A stretch of DNA of 64,000 bases from Dasypus novemcinctus. Its lineage: Eukaryota > Chordata > Mammalia > Cingulata > Dasypodidae. The position numbers and the translations under genes are program-made. Location of the stretch: assembly GCF_030445035.2 (NCBI RefSeq), contig NC_080701.1:23962798-24026797 (forward strand). Direction: 5' to 3'. Below, piece after piece: positions 23,330 to 35,131 of this stretch. The stretch's first letter is position 1. Each line of letters opens with the position of its first letter. The notes under the pieces are model-generated. The model was not told where the DNA came from and did not search any database. It saw only the letters and a list, made by a program, of their open reading frames with translations.

Positions 23330-23738
23330 TTTTTTAAAGGATTTATTTATTTTATTTTATTTCTCCGCCCCACCCCAGTTGTCTGTTTTCTGTGTCTATT
23401 TGCTGTGTGTTCTTCTTTGTCCACTTCTGTTGCCAGAGGCACGGGAATCTGTATTTCTTTTTGTTGCGTCCTCTTGCTGCGTCACCTCTCTGTGTGTGCG
23501 GCGCCATTTCTAGGCAGGCTGTGCTTTCTTTTACGCTGGGTGGCTCTCCTTACGGGGCGCACTCCTTGCGCGTGGGGCTCTACTAGGCGGGGGACACCCC
23601 TGCGTGGCACGGCACTCCTTGTGCACATCAGCACTGTGCGTGGGCCAGCTCATCACACGGGCCAGGAGGCCCAGGGTTTGAACCGCGGACCTCCCATGTG
23701 GTAGACGGACGCCCTAACCACTGGGCCAAGTCCGCTTC
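23330..23738 (-). mobile_element. Full-length DAS SINE in block Y1
   Basis: Minus orientation; T-rich left side, tRNA-like head in reverse near 23680-23735 ('ctcccatgtggtagacggac'). Target duplication 'ccctgaat' at 23322-23329 and 23739-23746. The empty site in Y2 is near 33115 ('aactctgatttttttaat'), and Y3 has a LINE-1 at about the same place. Confidence 0.9.
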
Positions 23739-24229
23739 CCCTGAATGTTTTTATAATATGTAGTGTTGTCATTAGTTTAATATGAAAGAAGGCAACCTCT
23801 ATCACATCCAATTTTCTACTGAGGTTTTAGTGATAAACTTGGTATACATATCTTTAAGCCTAATTCCTATTGTACTTCTCAGTTTTCTTAATTATGGTCC
23901 AAATATCTCAAGAGTTTTCTCATGTGAAGAACTATTTCCCTTATCTTAGGGTTATATGAAAATATTTTAGGGGAATAAGCTTCCTCATAGTATTTTATTC
24001 TTGGTTTCTAATTCTGTTTTTAAAAATCTGGCAGTATTACCACTTCTTAGTGAATTTCCTTTCAAAAGGAAATGAATATAAAAATAGAAAAAGATCTTAC
24101 AAATATCAGATATTATGACTATCAGACCCATATTTTAATAATTATTTTACGTGTTCAAGTAAGAAAATATAATGTTGAAGTTTGAGAAATAAACAGAAAA
24201 ATATAGAAACTTAGATGACAGATTTGAAT

Positions 24230-25130
24230 AAGAAACAAATTAAATAGATGAAAATAGTATAATCAAATGTAAAAACTGAATTTTGGAATAGCTGAAGATG
24301 AATTAGATAAATGGAATGTAATCACAAGAAAATATGCAGAATAAAGTCTGGAGAGAAAAAATTAAAAGATATAAAATACAGAAGAGCAAGTAGGAGCCAT
24401 AGAAAATGATACAACCAGGTTAAGAAGTATAGGAGACAGAATAAGGGGTGCACCTGAAAAGAAAATGCCTAAGGGTTTTCCCAAACTGTTCACAAATAAC
24501 AAGTCACAAATATCAGAAATCCTTCAAACTTCAAGCAGAGTAAATAAAAAGAAGTTAACATTAAAGTATACAGCTGTTCAAGTATAGGGAAACAAAGATA
24601 AGGAGAAAACTTTAAGAAGCTAGAGGGAAACAAAGACAAATTCCTTGGCAATTACAACAAGTAGACAAGTAACTTATCAACAGGAATAATGGAAGACAAA
24701 TAATACTAATAATTTTTTCAATGTGCTGAAAGTAAAGGGCTAATTTACCATTATATAGCCTATGAAAATAACCAACAGTGAAGGAAAAGTTAAAATATTT
24801 TCTAGACAAACAATAACTGAGAATCCATCACCAGTAGTCCAAAAATAATGAACTACTAAAGGACATTCAGTGAAAGGCTGGAGATGCAAGAAGTAATACA
24901 GATGAATAAAACTTCATTTAATATAATTATATCAGAATTAATATTGAAAGTATAAAAAGAATAATTTTTGTCTTGAGGGCAGTTCAAATAGATTTAGAAT
25001 ACCACAATAGAATACAAAAGTACAGGTTTATAAGAGAAGCAATGAGAACTTTAAATAAAGGTATAAGAGGGTAAATTTTGGGTAAAACATTATGATTCCT
25101 AACTTGATAAGGTTGTTGGGTACTGTGGGG
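24230..25130 (+). mobile_element. Old LINE-1/HAL1 ORF1 remnant in Y1
   Basis: A decayed ORF1: 'ggaatagctgaagatgaatt', 'ttaagaagctagagggaaac', 'caatgtgctgaaagtaaagg', 'ctgagaatccatcaccagta' and 'tactaaaggacattc' follow the order of ORF1 from coiled coil to C-terminus. Copies in Y2 (about 33580-34990) and Y3 (62085-62950) are collinear. No open frame longer than 70 codons here. Confidence 0.65.
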
Positions 25131-25296
25131 AGGGGCAAATGTAAGCACTTAAAAATAAATGAAGCTTTTTGAATACAAGCTTTGTACTTCGTGTTTTTCA
25201 AACTTTCATCAATAAAAAAAGAAAAAAGATGGAAAGAAGAAAGATCTTACAACGTAATGGAGACAAGCCCATGTAAACATCTAATTCCTTCTTCAG

Positions 25297-25958
25297 ACCA
25301 GCTCCCTGATGACCTGCTCAAGGTGTCAGTTGCTGCTAGAATTCTGGGGGATTCTCTGCAGTTGGTTGAGTCGGGTATCTCCGTGGTTACTGGGCAGGGC
25401 CCTGTGCTGACTCCAGGTACTGAAGGGCCTGTGTCCTTCTCCGGACCTTTACCTTGGGCTGCCCCTTTTGAAGCTGTGAGGGGGTGATGGAGCTGCTGCC
25501 TGATGATATGAGTTGAGACCACACATTCCACAGCCTCCAGGGGGAAACAGTGGTGTGTCCACCTCTCATGAGTTTATTGGTGAGCCTCTTATTTTTACTC
25601 AGATTTGTGCAGTCTTTACATAAGCCATGAAAAGCAGCTTGCGGACATCCTGGCTGCACTAATTGAAGAGAAATGTCAGCTCCTTGACAAGGTTAGTGCT
25701 GCTCTCCAGTTGTATAAAGAAGTTGAGTCATCCCTAGAGGATGCCAGGCTAGAGAAAGAGGCTTTAAGAGTCCCCAGCCTTGTGGACACCTACAGGAAGG
25801 CAAAGAGGATGGAAGCGATGCTGAATGAAGAGTTAACTATGTTGGTCCATGAACTACAGGAAGAGAGACGCAAACACTTCCAACAAGAAGAGGCAATGGA
25901 GAAGATCTGAAGATGCTGGAGAGACTCGATGAAGTCATGAAAACAAGCACTGCACAAG
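25297..25958 (+). pseudogene. cTAGE/MIA2-like coding remnant, copy 1
   Basis: The family (cTAGE5/MIA2 and relatives) consists of ER-exit-site membrane proteins with a transmembrane helix and long coiled coils that help load collagen and other large cargo into COPII carriers. The frame 25605-25910 gives SHEKQLADILAALIEEKCQLL, then VESSLEDARLEKEA and LVHELQEERRKHFQQEE; the family reads REKKLALMLSGLIEEKCKLL, VESSLKDASFEKEA and ELKEEKSKHSEQDE. The upstream part (Met at 25487, LLPDDM) has a stop two codons later, and a 1-bp loss after 'gagaag' near 25907 ends the coil. Borders look like splice sites: 'ttccttcttcag' before 25297 and 'aag|gtaaat' at 25958. Nothing after the first coil segment is present. 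Confidence 0.75.
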
Positions 25959-26040
25959 GTAAATTTGCAAAATCAGTGCCAGAAGGTGAGGCAATGAAAC
26001 CTGGAAGAGAAGCAGATGCCTCCGTGTGCTGGTCTTTGGG

Positions 26041-26097
26041 GTGAAAGCATCACCTGATGCTTTGATTTGAACATTTTGATGGCCTCAAAATGGTCAA
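26041..26097. other. End of block Y1
   Basis: Short unique tail between the end of Y homology and a LINE-1 3'UTR insertion. Confidence 0.3.
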
Positions 26098-26600
26098 CTT
26101 TTTTTTTAATAATTATTTTTTACTTTTTAAAAGTACTTAGATTACATAAATGTTACATGGAATATAAGGGATTCCCATATACCCTACTCCCCATACCTCC
26201 CACATTGTTCACGTTGGCAACATCTTTCGTTAGTGTGGTACATTCATTGGAATTGATAAACACATTTTGAAGCACTGCTGCTAAGCACAGATTATAGTTT
26301 ACACTCTCTCCCACTCAACTCTGTAGGTTATGGCAGGATATATAATGGCCTGTACCTACATTGTAATGTCAATCAGGATGGTTCCCAAGTCCCAAAAATG
26401 CCCCCATATTACACCTGTTTTTCCCTCTTCTTACCCCCAGAACTTCCAGTGGTCACTACCTCCAAATCAATATTTCTTCCATTGCTAGAAATACAATAAG
26501 TCTATAGTAGAATATTAGTAGGTCTACTTTAATCCATAGAACTGTAAACTTTTAACCTAATAAATTCCCATTGGTAAAAAATATATTAAGTAATTTTTAC
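26098..26600 (-). mobile_element. LINE-1 3'UTR fragment, second subtype
   Basis: The T-rich start followed by 'tagattacataaatgttaca', 'ggattcccatataccctact' and 'catctttcgttagtgtggta' is repeated at 60905-61040 inside Y3, where LINE-1 ORF2 antisense sequence follows. Read as the 3' end of a minus-strand LINE-1. Confidence 0.6.
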
Positions 26601-26767
26601 ATTATTTCTTTATTTTTACAGGTATATTATAACCATACCAACAATAATTATTTACATCATAAATGTAAAAATTACTTTTTTATGAATCTAAAAATCTCAG
26701 ATTTCATCAAACTTCGATATGAATAAAACAAAAAATTATAATCATACAGATGATCTCAGGTAAAAAG

Positions 26768-26805
<38 letters not shown>

Positions 26806-27109
26806 ATCCACATTTTCAAAACCAAGCAAATTTCCCATATCCACCCTCCTCATCCAAAAGCTGTTCATATGCTATTAAGCTCTATATAAGTGAGAAATGG
26901 TGTCAACTCATCCTGCTAGTCACAACTCAAACTAGAAAACTGTATATCTTCCTGAAGTCTCTCTCATGATATCTCAAATCCATCTAAATGGTCTAGTACT
27001 TTTTGGATTTGTATCTCTTTAATATCCATAAAAAATGTCTTCCTCTTTCATTCTCTGGGTCCAAAACCCACATATGTTGGTCTACCTGGACTAGTGTTTA
27101 AGCTCATGG
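26601..27109. other. Unassigned spacer with microsatellite
   Basis: AT-rich, contains the TA/CA repeat at 26768-26804. No gene seen. Confidence 0.4.
26768..26804. repeat. (TA)n(CA)n microsatellite
   Basis: About 8 TA units run directly into about 10 CA units. Confidence 0.95.
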
Positions 27110-27430
27110 ATGAAATATTATGATTATTTCCCACAATTCTGTAGAACAGCAATTTAGATTGGGCAGTTCTTTCATTCCATATGACATCACTTGAGTCAGC
27201 TAGTGATTGTTATGGCCTGCAATGTTCAACAAGTCATCAGTCACGCCCAGGGTATCAAATTGCCTATTTGGAGTCTCTTTGGATGATGTCTCACAGTTGT
27301 CAATTTGAGCTTCTTTTCAGGCAGTGGCTATTTTATCAGTTGATGTTGCCATATGGTCCTCGGGCTTAGAAGACTCGGAACGTCACTTAGCCATAATTTT
27401 CTCTGAAAGTAAGACACAAAACCATGATTT
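27110..27430 (-). mobile_element. MLT1-type LTR fragment, inverted relative to block X
   Basis: Reverse complement of 30385-30735 in X1, for example 'gttgccatatggtcctcggg' against 'ccaaaaaccatatggcaac' and 'attccatatgacatcacttg' against 'agtgatgtcatatggaat'. The match covers about 320 bp. It is either an independent LTR insertion or an inverted piece of block X. Confidence 0.75.
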
Positions 27431-27650
27431 GCTCATCTGTGATGGGGTGATAATAATAGTGCCTTCTTCATAGTAAAGATAGTAATAGCGAAGATAATTA
27501 CTATAATAATAATAGCAATTATTACTATTATTACTACTGATAACGATAATAGTAATATATAATGATCATAGGAATGATAGTGTAATAGTTACAACAATGA
27601 AAGTAATGATAATAATAGTGCCTTCTGATGATGATGAAATGATTAATGCA
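27431..27650. repeat. AAT/GAT-rich low-complexity tract
   Basis: Repeated 'gataataat', 'attattactatta' and 'taatagt' motifs; imperfect trinucleotide-like DNA. No gene. Confidence 0.8.
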
Positions 27651-29069
27651 TATAAAGCTGAGAATAGTGTCCGAAAATTGTCTAAATGATTAATAGTTAT
27701 TGAAAACACATAGAAAATAAATATAGTGAGATAAAGCAGAGATTTTGTAGTATGAGATGAAGAGTGAGAAAAAAAACATAAGTAATTCCAGCTTTTAAAG
27801 GGAGAAAAGGACGATTTATGAGAGGTATAAAGACTTAGCAATCTAACAATCATTGATGACCTTAGTGAGAACAAATCCAGCTGAGTCAAGAATGCAAAAG
27901 CCTAATCATAGGAAATACAGAGAGGAAGAAATTAATTTGAACATATTTTACTCAGTCAAGAAAATTGACCTTAAACTTCATTGTAACAGCCAATGGCTTT
28001 CAAGACTTTGGTATCCAGGTCTACTTAAGCCAGGGGGAAAAATCCAAAATTTTTAAACTTTATTAATGAGTACCACTTTTAATGAAAATTCTAAGTGATG
28101 CAATGAGATGTAACTCATAAGCATAATTTAGAGATAACAAATTTTAGGAATCACTTGAAAGTCAATAATGCATATCCTAAAATCTCATTATTAGAAAATA
28201 CTGATATCAGAAAACTTTATGCCGAACATACTGTCAGAAGTTAACCAAAATCTGAACCATAGGAATTAATTATAACACAGCTGAATTAAGTATATTTTAT
28301 AATAACATAAACCAAGATATATAGGACATTAAAAGCATGCTTAGACCACACAAATTATATACTTATAGGAAACATATCTTGAAAAGTATCAGAATGTGTA
28401 CACTCTTCAAGTGTTTAAGATGAATTTTGTCATGTGACCAAGGTTGCATAGCAACCTGATTTTTTGTAAGAATACTGAATAAGATCATTATTAAATTAAT
28501 GTCGTGTTATTTTATATTTCAATAAATTCTAGCCATGTAGTAATTTAGGTTATGAGTAGAAAAAATTAGTACTATCACTAATTCAGTTAATAGGTGTTTG
28601 GGGGAAATATTTTGCCAAGTATCAGGGTAGACATCTTTCTCCTTGATAAGTCTTTGGATTAAGTCTTCATTCTTTATTTTTAAGTCTTGTGATATTACTT
28701 TCAACCAAAATATGGCAAAGAGACATTCCAAGAGAAAAGTTCAAATTTCCAGGAGGCAGTGTTCAATCAGAAGAGTATTTTTAAAGTAGTTTTAATAAAA
28801 TATTTTATTATTAATATAGGATTGAACAATAAACAGTTATAATCAATATTATTTTTCAGCCCTTTATTCACAGTCTTTTTCTAAACTAGTCAAAGCTCCC
28901 AGCTTAACTGAAGTATGGTACTTCATGCCTACCACAGTGAGAATTCGTGCATGCTCAAATTTTGGTGATTATTGTCTGAAGAGGTGATTCACTTCACCTT
29001 TTATATTCAAACCTATGGTTACCAATGAAATGAAATGATAATTTCCTCTTTCCTTTTGAGGCATGTGAT
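27651..29069. other. Unassigned region
   Basis: AT-rich sequence between the inverted LTR fragment and block X1. Frames below 75 codons with no motif. Nothing recognised. Confidence 0.4.
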
Positions 29070-31033
29070 ATAGAACTTCTAGGTTTTCCCTAGAGCTATT
29101 GCAAAGTAGAATGCAAGTACTTGATTTTACAACATAGAGCAAAAGACAAAGACTGAAAAATATTTCATTTTTTCATTCAGCTTGTAATTTTATAAACTTA
29201 CCTCTTGGGAATGGAAAAGGTTAATACTTACAAAACCATGTTCCCTTTGTGATGATTCATTGGGTCAAAATTTTCCCAAATGAGGCCTGGATTTGAACAA
29301 ATAAATAACAGTTGGAGATCCACTGCATGAAACATTTTAGGATAGGTTGGTCAATTTCCAGAAAGAATTTGGAAATTTAAGCTAATATTAGCATTCGTGA
29401 ATATGTGCAGACAATAATATTTTTTTGAATGATTGGATTTGAAGTTTTGCGGTGGGTACATAACAAAAGGTGAGGAAACAAAATTCCTGAAAGTAATGGT
29501 GTGAGAATAATTTAAAAGACCAATTAAATTACATTAACTTAGCAAATTAAAATGAAGCAGTTGTGAGTGAAAAGATGAGGGTCTGGAATATCTCCATCTC
29601 CCCTACTCGCTCTGCTCATTTTGGACGTCCATACATTTTTTATGATCCAAGTGAAAGTATTAATATTAGTACTAGTCCCTTTTTCTCTCCTAAGTACTCC
29701 TGTTAGATTAACACTTATGGCACCACACAATTAAAGGAGGAGCAAGAAAGTCACCCCACCGCAGTATTTACTATTACATTATTTATTTGTTCAGGAGTTC
29801 CGAAAGCAGTTATACCACTCAGGCGTGGACTTTCAATAACCATGCTCAGGGAGAGCAATGCAAAGCATGAGATGGTCAATATATTTAGGAATATAATTTC
29901 CATGCGTAACACAGTATATCTGTCATTGCAGAGTAACACATCACTAGTGGTGGACTTACATGAAGAACCAAATAATAACCAAAACAATGTTTGGTTAGCA
30001 TAAAATTATGAAAATAGGAATTAGACAAATTAAATTATATAAATGAAATGTTCAGGCTGAGGCATTCACCTCACAATAGGAAAGAAAGGCTTATGCGATG
30101 GGACCAGGCTAATATCCCATTATCAGGTGATGTTTAAACAAACATTGCAACCATCACTTTTTCCTTGTTAAATGTGAGTGCTGATTAAGGCACTTATTCC
30201 AACTACCCATTCATCATCATTGGACCTTCTTTTGGATATAATAGAGGTTGCAACTGATTTCAGTCTTGCTTTCCAAGCTGCAAAGCCAGAGAATATCTTA
30301 TATGTTTTAATGATAGGTTAAAGGTTCTTGGCTGATCCACCCACCAAAAAGCAGATATCTCTTCCCTCTCCCCTTAAATTTGGGCTGGTTTTGTGTCTTA
30401 CTTTGAGAGAAAATTATGGCAAAGTGACATTCCGAGTCTTCTAAGTCCAAAAACCATATGGCAACATCAACTGCCACTGCCATCAAACCAGCCACTACCT
30501 GAAAAAAAGCTCAAATTGACAACTGTGAGACATCATCCAAAGAAACTCCAAATAGGCGAACTGATACCCTGGACGTGACTGAAGACTTGTTGAACATTGC
30601 AGGCCATAACAGTCACTAGCTGAGTACAGCTGATGAGTGACTCAAGTGATGTCATATGGAATGAAAGAACTGCCCATTCTAAATTGCTGTTCTACAGAGT
30701 TGTGGGAAATAATCAATCATTGTTTTAACCACAAGTTATAGAATGCTTCACTTTATAGCAATAGATACCTTATAAAATAACTTTGCATATTTCTTAAAGT
30801 TATTATGAGATAACTTTAAATATGCTTTTTCAGAGAGCAAACTTATTTTCCTATTCTGAGTTCTTACAAGAAAACCTCAGTATAACTGCTACATCCTGAT
30901 ACTAATACAAGGATGAAAGATGCTCTGGTAGGAGCCAAACACTTCCATGAAATTGGAGGAATAACCAAAATGCTTTTAGATAATGACATCCAAGAGGTAC
31001 AGAAATCACTGGGTTTTTAAAAAGTGCATTTTT
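29070..31033 (+). repeat. Duplicated block X, copy 1
   Basis: Collinear with X2 (36980-39140): 'agagctattgcaaagtagaa', 'gttcattgggtc'-type block, 'ttagattaacacttatggca', 'ggctaatatcccattatcag', 'aacaaacattgcaaccatca', then an MLT1-type LTR and 'aagaaaacctcagtataact'. It contains no gene. A LINE-1 (31034-32262) separates it from Y2. Confidence 0.85.
30290..30800 (+). mobile_element. MLT1-type MaLR LTR in block X1
   Basis: The order 'ggttttgtgtcttactttga', 'ttatggcaaagtgacattcc', 'atggcaacatcaactgccac', 'gacgtgactgaagacttgtt', 'gaaagaactgcccattctaa', 'gtgggaaataatcaatcatt' and 'agcaatagatacc' is that of an old MLT1-type LTR. X2 has the collinear copy at about 38395-38875. Confidence 0.7.
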
Positions 31034-32262
31034 TAACAAATCAATTTTATTGATATATGTTAATAAAGTATAAATCTATCTAAAATATACAACCATTGGT
31101 ATTCATATAATCACATAGTTGTGAACTCATCACTTTAATCATTTTAGAGCATATTCATTATTCCAATAACAATAATAAAAAATCCAAACAAGCAAACAAA
31201 ACTCATCACTTCTCAAAATCTCTACGCTTCCACTACTGTATAGATGCTTTTCTGTTTCCTTCTCTCAGGTTTATTTGAATTTTTTATGTTGTAAAAAATA
31301 TCTTATATATATAATATCACCCATATTCATATTTTATATGAAGTTTCATTTTGTTATACAGTCCCATGTTATAATTTTTTGCTTTCCTTCTAGTAATACG
31401 TATGTCCTTAGACTTTCCCTGTCAACCACTGTCATACTCATAGAATAGCTCTGCTAATCACAAACACCATGATGTACTCTAACCATTTCCATTCATTTCC
31501 AAAGATCTACAGACAACTTTTAACCAATTCTGCACAGACTAACCATCAACTTTCCATTTTCTACCTTCATTCTATGTTCTAGTGACCTATATTCTAATTA
31601 TTAATTCAATGAGTTTTCATAATATATTTAGTTCATAATGCTACAATCATACAGTATTTGTCCTTTGGTGTCTGGCTTGCTTTACTAAACATAATATATT
31701 CCAGGTTCATAGATGTTGTCATATGGTTCACAACTTCATTTCTTCTTACAGGTGCATAACATTCCATTGTGTGTATACACCACAATTTGGTTATCCTTTC
31801 CTCAGGTGATGGACACCTGGCTTGTTTCCAGCTATCAGCAATCAAGAGTAATGCTGCTGTGAGCATCAGTATGCAGATGTCTATTCATGTCACTGCTTTC
31901 AGTTCTCCTGAGTATATACCTAGCAATTGTATTGCTGGGTTACATGGCAAGTCTATATTCAACTACCTTAGAAAGTGCCAAACGGTCCTCCACAGTAACT
32001 GTACATTCTATGTTCCCACCAACAGTGAATAAACGTCCTAAACTTTCTACATGCTTTCCAAAATTTACAATTTTCCAACTTTTAATAGGGGCAGTCTAAT
32101 ACATGCAAAATGGCATCTCATTGTAGTTTTGATTTACGTTTCCCTGATTCCTAGTGATGTTAAATATTTTTTCAAGTATTTCTTTGCCATTTGTACTACT
32201 GCTTTGGCAACTGTCTTTTCAGGACATTTTGCCCAATTTTTAATCAGGTAGTTTGGACTATG
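31034..32262 (-). mobile_element. LINE-1, 5'-truncated, old subtype
   Basis: Minus-strand LINE-1: 3'UTR at 31034-31630 ('caattttattgatatatgtt', 'ataatcacatagttgtgaac') and ORF2 C-terminus at 31633-32250. The minus frame 31866-31633 contains DSWKQARCPSPEE and LWCIHTMECYAPVRRNE, the usual ORF2 end. Several stops. It lies between X1 and Y2. Confidence 0.8.
31633..31866 (-). pseudogene. LINE-1 ORF2 C-terminal fragment
   Basis: A 77-codon open piece of the ORF2 C-terminus, ending near the original stop. Features: W-K-Q-x-R-C-P block and the IHTMEC-YAPVRRNE block. It continues upstream in other frames to about 32250. Confidence 0.75.
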
Positions 32263-33579
32263 AAATAATTTTAAAAAGGAGTATTCCTTTCCCTTCTTGT
32301 CTTCCATCATCTCATACAAAGGAAGGGCCATGCAACAAAATAGAAAGTGTTAAGTTTCTTAATACCATAGAGCTAACCTATCAGTCTGGGCATACTTTAG
32401 CTGGTACAAGATTAAGATGTAAACGTCACTTTTACAAGCCACTAAAATACATAGTTGTTGTTACTGCCACTAGAAATTGAATATCAACTTATTGTTATTT
32501 TAAAAATTCTTTTAAGTTTACTGGGATAAAGTTCCATGAATATTTTCACATCACGGCATTGTCAGCAAAGAACCCTGGTACTTGATCTGAAGCATGTTGG
32601 TATGGGAAATATACCTTAGTAATTACAGATTATGTATTTTTCTGGAAAGATTTAGAGACTCCCCTGGAGACATATGCTTATATTTCAAGGAGTAATAGAC
32701 CTAGGAAATCTCATCTAGTCTCCCTAGAGAGGATTTGTTTATATTGCAGAACAAATGTCTCTCTCTCCTCTTTCCCTTTGAGAGGTGGAGAGAGGTAAAT
32801 ATGCCAGACAGTCTGTGGAAGCTCTGAAATTTGTCGTTTGGGGTTCCTCCACTGTGGTAAGCATTGTAGAATATGCAGGTCCATCAGGCCCTCATCAGGC
32901 AGGGCAAAATCTCAGTCTTCTGATGAAATTTTTAAAAAGCCTGAATCTTTAAACAATTGCATAATGAACATTTTTTAAAGTGACGAATATTTTTAACGTG
33001 GGAACTTGACACTTCTGTCTTACCTGTATTTCAAAGCTTGGGTTTTTGCATCTCATATTTCTGAAAATGTGACACAACAATTGCATATTTAGCAAATTCT
33101 GTTTCCCAGGCAAACTCTGATTTTTTTAATATATATTATTGTCATTGGTTTAACATGAAAGAAGGCAATCTCTGTCTCATCCAGTTTTCTATTGAGGGTT
33201 GAGAATCATGACTCAAGCTCGGTAATCATATCTCTAACTCTAATTCCTATGGGTCTTCTCAGTTTATCTAATTATACTTGAAATGTATCTAGAGGTTTCT
33301 CATGTGAATCCATATCTCCCTTGTCTTAGGATAAGATGAAAATATTTGAGGAGAACAAACTTTCTCATAGCATTTTATTTTTGGTTTCTAATCCTATTTG
33401 TAAAAATCTGGTAGTATTACCTCTTAGTGAATTTTCTTTTAAAAAGAAATAAATGTAAAAAAACAGGAAAGAAAAATGTAAATATCAGATATTAGGACTA
33501 CCACAGCCATATTTTTAGAATCACTATGCTTTAAGTGTTCAAGAATGTAAAGATAATGTAGAAATTTGGTAAACAGAAA

Positions 33580-34990
33580 AATATGACAATTTATACTGCA
33601 GATTTGAAATAGAAACAAACAGCACTTCTACAGTTGAAAAATAATATGATCAAACATTAGTACTGAAATTTGGAGAGCGACTGAAGAAAGAATTTGATAA
33701 AAAGAATGTTATAAGAAAATATGCAGAATAAAGTATGGAGAAAAATATAAACAAATGGAAAATACAGTAGGGCAGATAGGATCCTTAGAAGATAATACAA
33801 TGTGGTTTAGAAGTATAGGAGACAAATAAGAGGTATTTTGAAAAAGTAATGGCTAAGGAATTTCCAAAACTAATCACAAACACCAAGTCACTTATTTACG
33901 AAAGTCTACAAACCTGAAGCAGAATAAATAAAAATAAGTTATCATTAAGATACATAGTTGTTGAACTATAGTTTAACTATAAGAAAGAAAATATATGAGA
34001 AAATCTTAAGAAGCTAGAGGGACGGGAAGCGGATTTGGCTCAATAGATAGAGCATCCACCTACCACATGGGAGGTCCAGGGTTCAAACCCAGGGCCTTCT
34101 GACCTGTGGGATGAGCTGGCCCACGCACAGTGCTGATGCACACAAGGAGTACCATGCTGATCAGGGGTGTCCTCCCATAGTGGAGCCCCACGTGCAAGGA
34201 GTGCACCCCATATGGAGAGCTGCCCCGTGCAAAAAAAATTGCAGCCTGCCCAGGAGTGGTGCCACACACAGGGAGAGCTGATGCAGCAAGATGACACAAC
34301 AAAAAGAAGCACAGATTTCTGGTGCCGCTGTCAAGAATACAAGCAGACATAGAAGAACACACAGCATATGGACACAGAGAACAGACAACTGGGGCAGGGC
34401 AGGGAAGGGGAGAGAAATAAATAAAAATAAATTTTAAAAAAGAAAAGAAGCTAGAGGGAAAAAAACTAATTTCTTCACAACAGTTAGACAAGTAACTTAT
34501 TAAAAGAAATAATGGAGGACAAATAATTTTTTCAAAGTGCAGATAGAAAATTTCTGATCTATAATAATATAGCCCATGAAAATAAACTTTAATAATGAAG
34601 GGAAATCTAAAGCATTTTCTGGATAAAAACAGCAAACCACTACCAGCAGGCCCACTATAATGACTTACTGAAGGACATTCTTCAATCAGAATGAAAATTA
34701 TTCCAGTAAAGGACTAGAGATGAAAGAATACAGATTAATAAGACTTCATTTAATATGAAAAATCAGAACTAATGCTGCAAGTATAAAAAGAATAATTTTG
34801 TCTTAAGAGGCACTAAAAATAGATGTAGAATTGAAATGGCCCAATAGAATATAATATACATGTTTGTAAGAGAATCAATGAGAACTTTAAATAAAGGTAC
34901 AGGAGGGTAATGTCCGGGTACAAAATCAAGATTCATATCTTGACATGGTTGTTGGATACTGTGGGGAGTGACAGGTGTAAACTGTTAAAA
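33580..34990 (+). mobile_element. Old LINE-1/HAL1 ORF1 remnant in Y2
   Basis: Same landmarks as in Y1: 'ttaagaagctagagggaaaa', 'ttcaaagtgcagatagaaaa', 'tactgaaggacattcttcaa'. Interrupted by the SINE at 34023-34444. No usable open frame. Confidence 0.6.
34023..34444 (+). mobile_element. Full-length DAS SINE in block Y2
   Basis: Head 'cgggaagcggatttggctca', B box-like 'gggttcaaaccca' near 34079, A-rich tail near 34425-34444. Target duplication 'aagaagctagaggga' at 34008-34022 and 34445-34459. Y1 keeps the empty site 'aagaagctagagggaaac' near 24614. Confidence 0.92.
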
Positions 34991-35131
34991 ATCAACAAGG
35001 CTTTCAGGTAAGATTTGTATACTTCACTGTATTTCAAATTTTCATCAAAAATTTTAAAAGATGGAAAGAAGAAAGTTCATTAGAACATAATAAAGACAAG
35101 CATACATGTAAATTTTGAAATCCTTCTTCAG

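Larger units (their letters stand above)
22572..26040 (+). repeat. Duplicated block Y, copy 1
   Basis: The order of landmarks is shared with Y2 (32270) and Y3 (60020): 'agttgttgttactgccac', 'cagcaaagagccttgg', 'tttttctggaaagattta', 'gaggatttatttgtattcca', 'gtcattagtttaatatgaaa', the HAL1-like remnant, then the cTAGE-like segment. The homology starts near 22572 and fades near 25965. It carries a SINE at 23330-23738 that Y2 and Y3 lack. Confidence 0.85.

Noticed and set aside
25247..25659. Minus-strand frames of 90-94 codons over the cTAGE-like segment
   Set aside because: Shadows of the plus-strand coding remnant; the plus strand has the protein similarity.
27431..27650. Possible regularly spaced repeat array
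   Set aside because: Imperfect AAT/GAT microsatellite-like DNA, with no spacer-repeat structure; CRISPR arrays are not expected in this genome.
34060..34635. A 191-codon minus-strand frame, one of the longest in the window
   Set aside because: It runs through a SINE in reverse and into block Y sequence; no counterpart in Y1 or Y3 where the SINE is absent.
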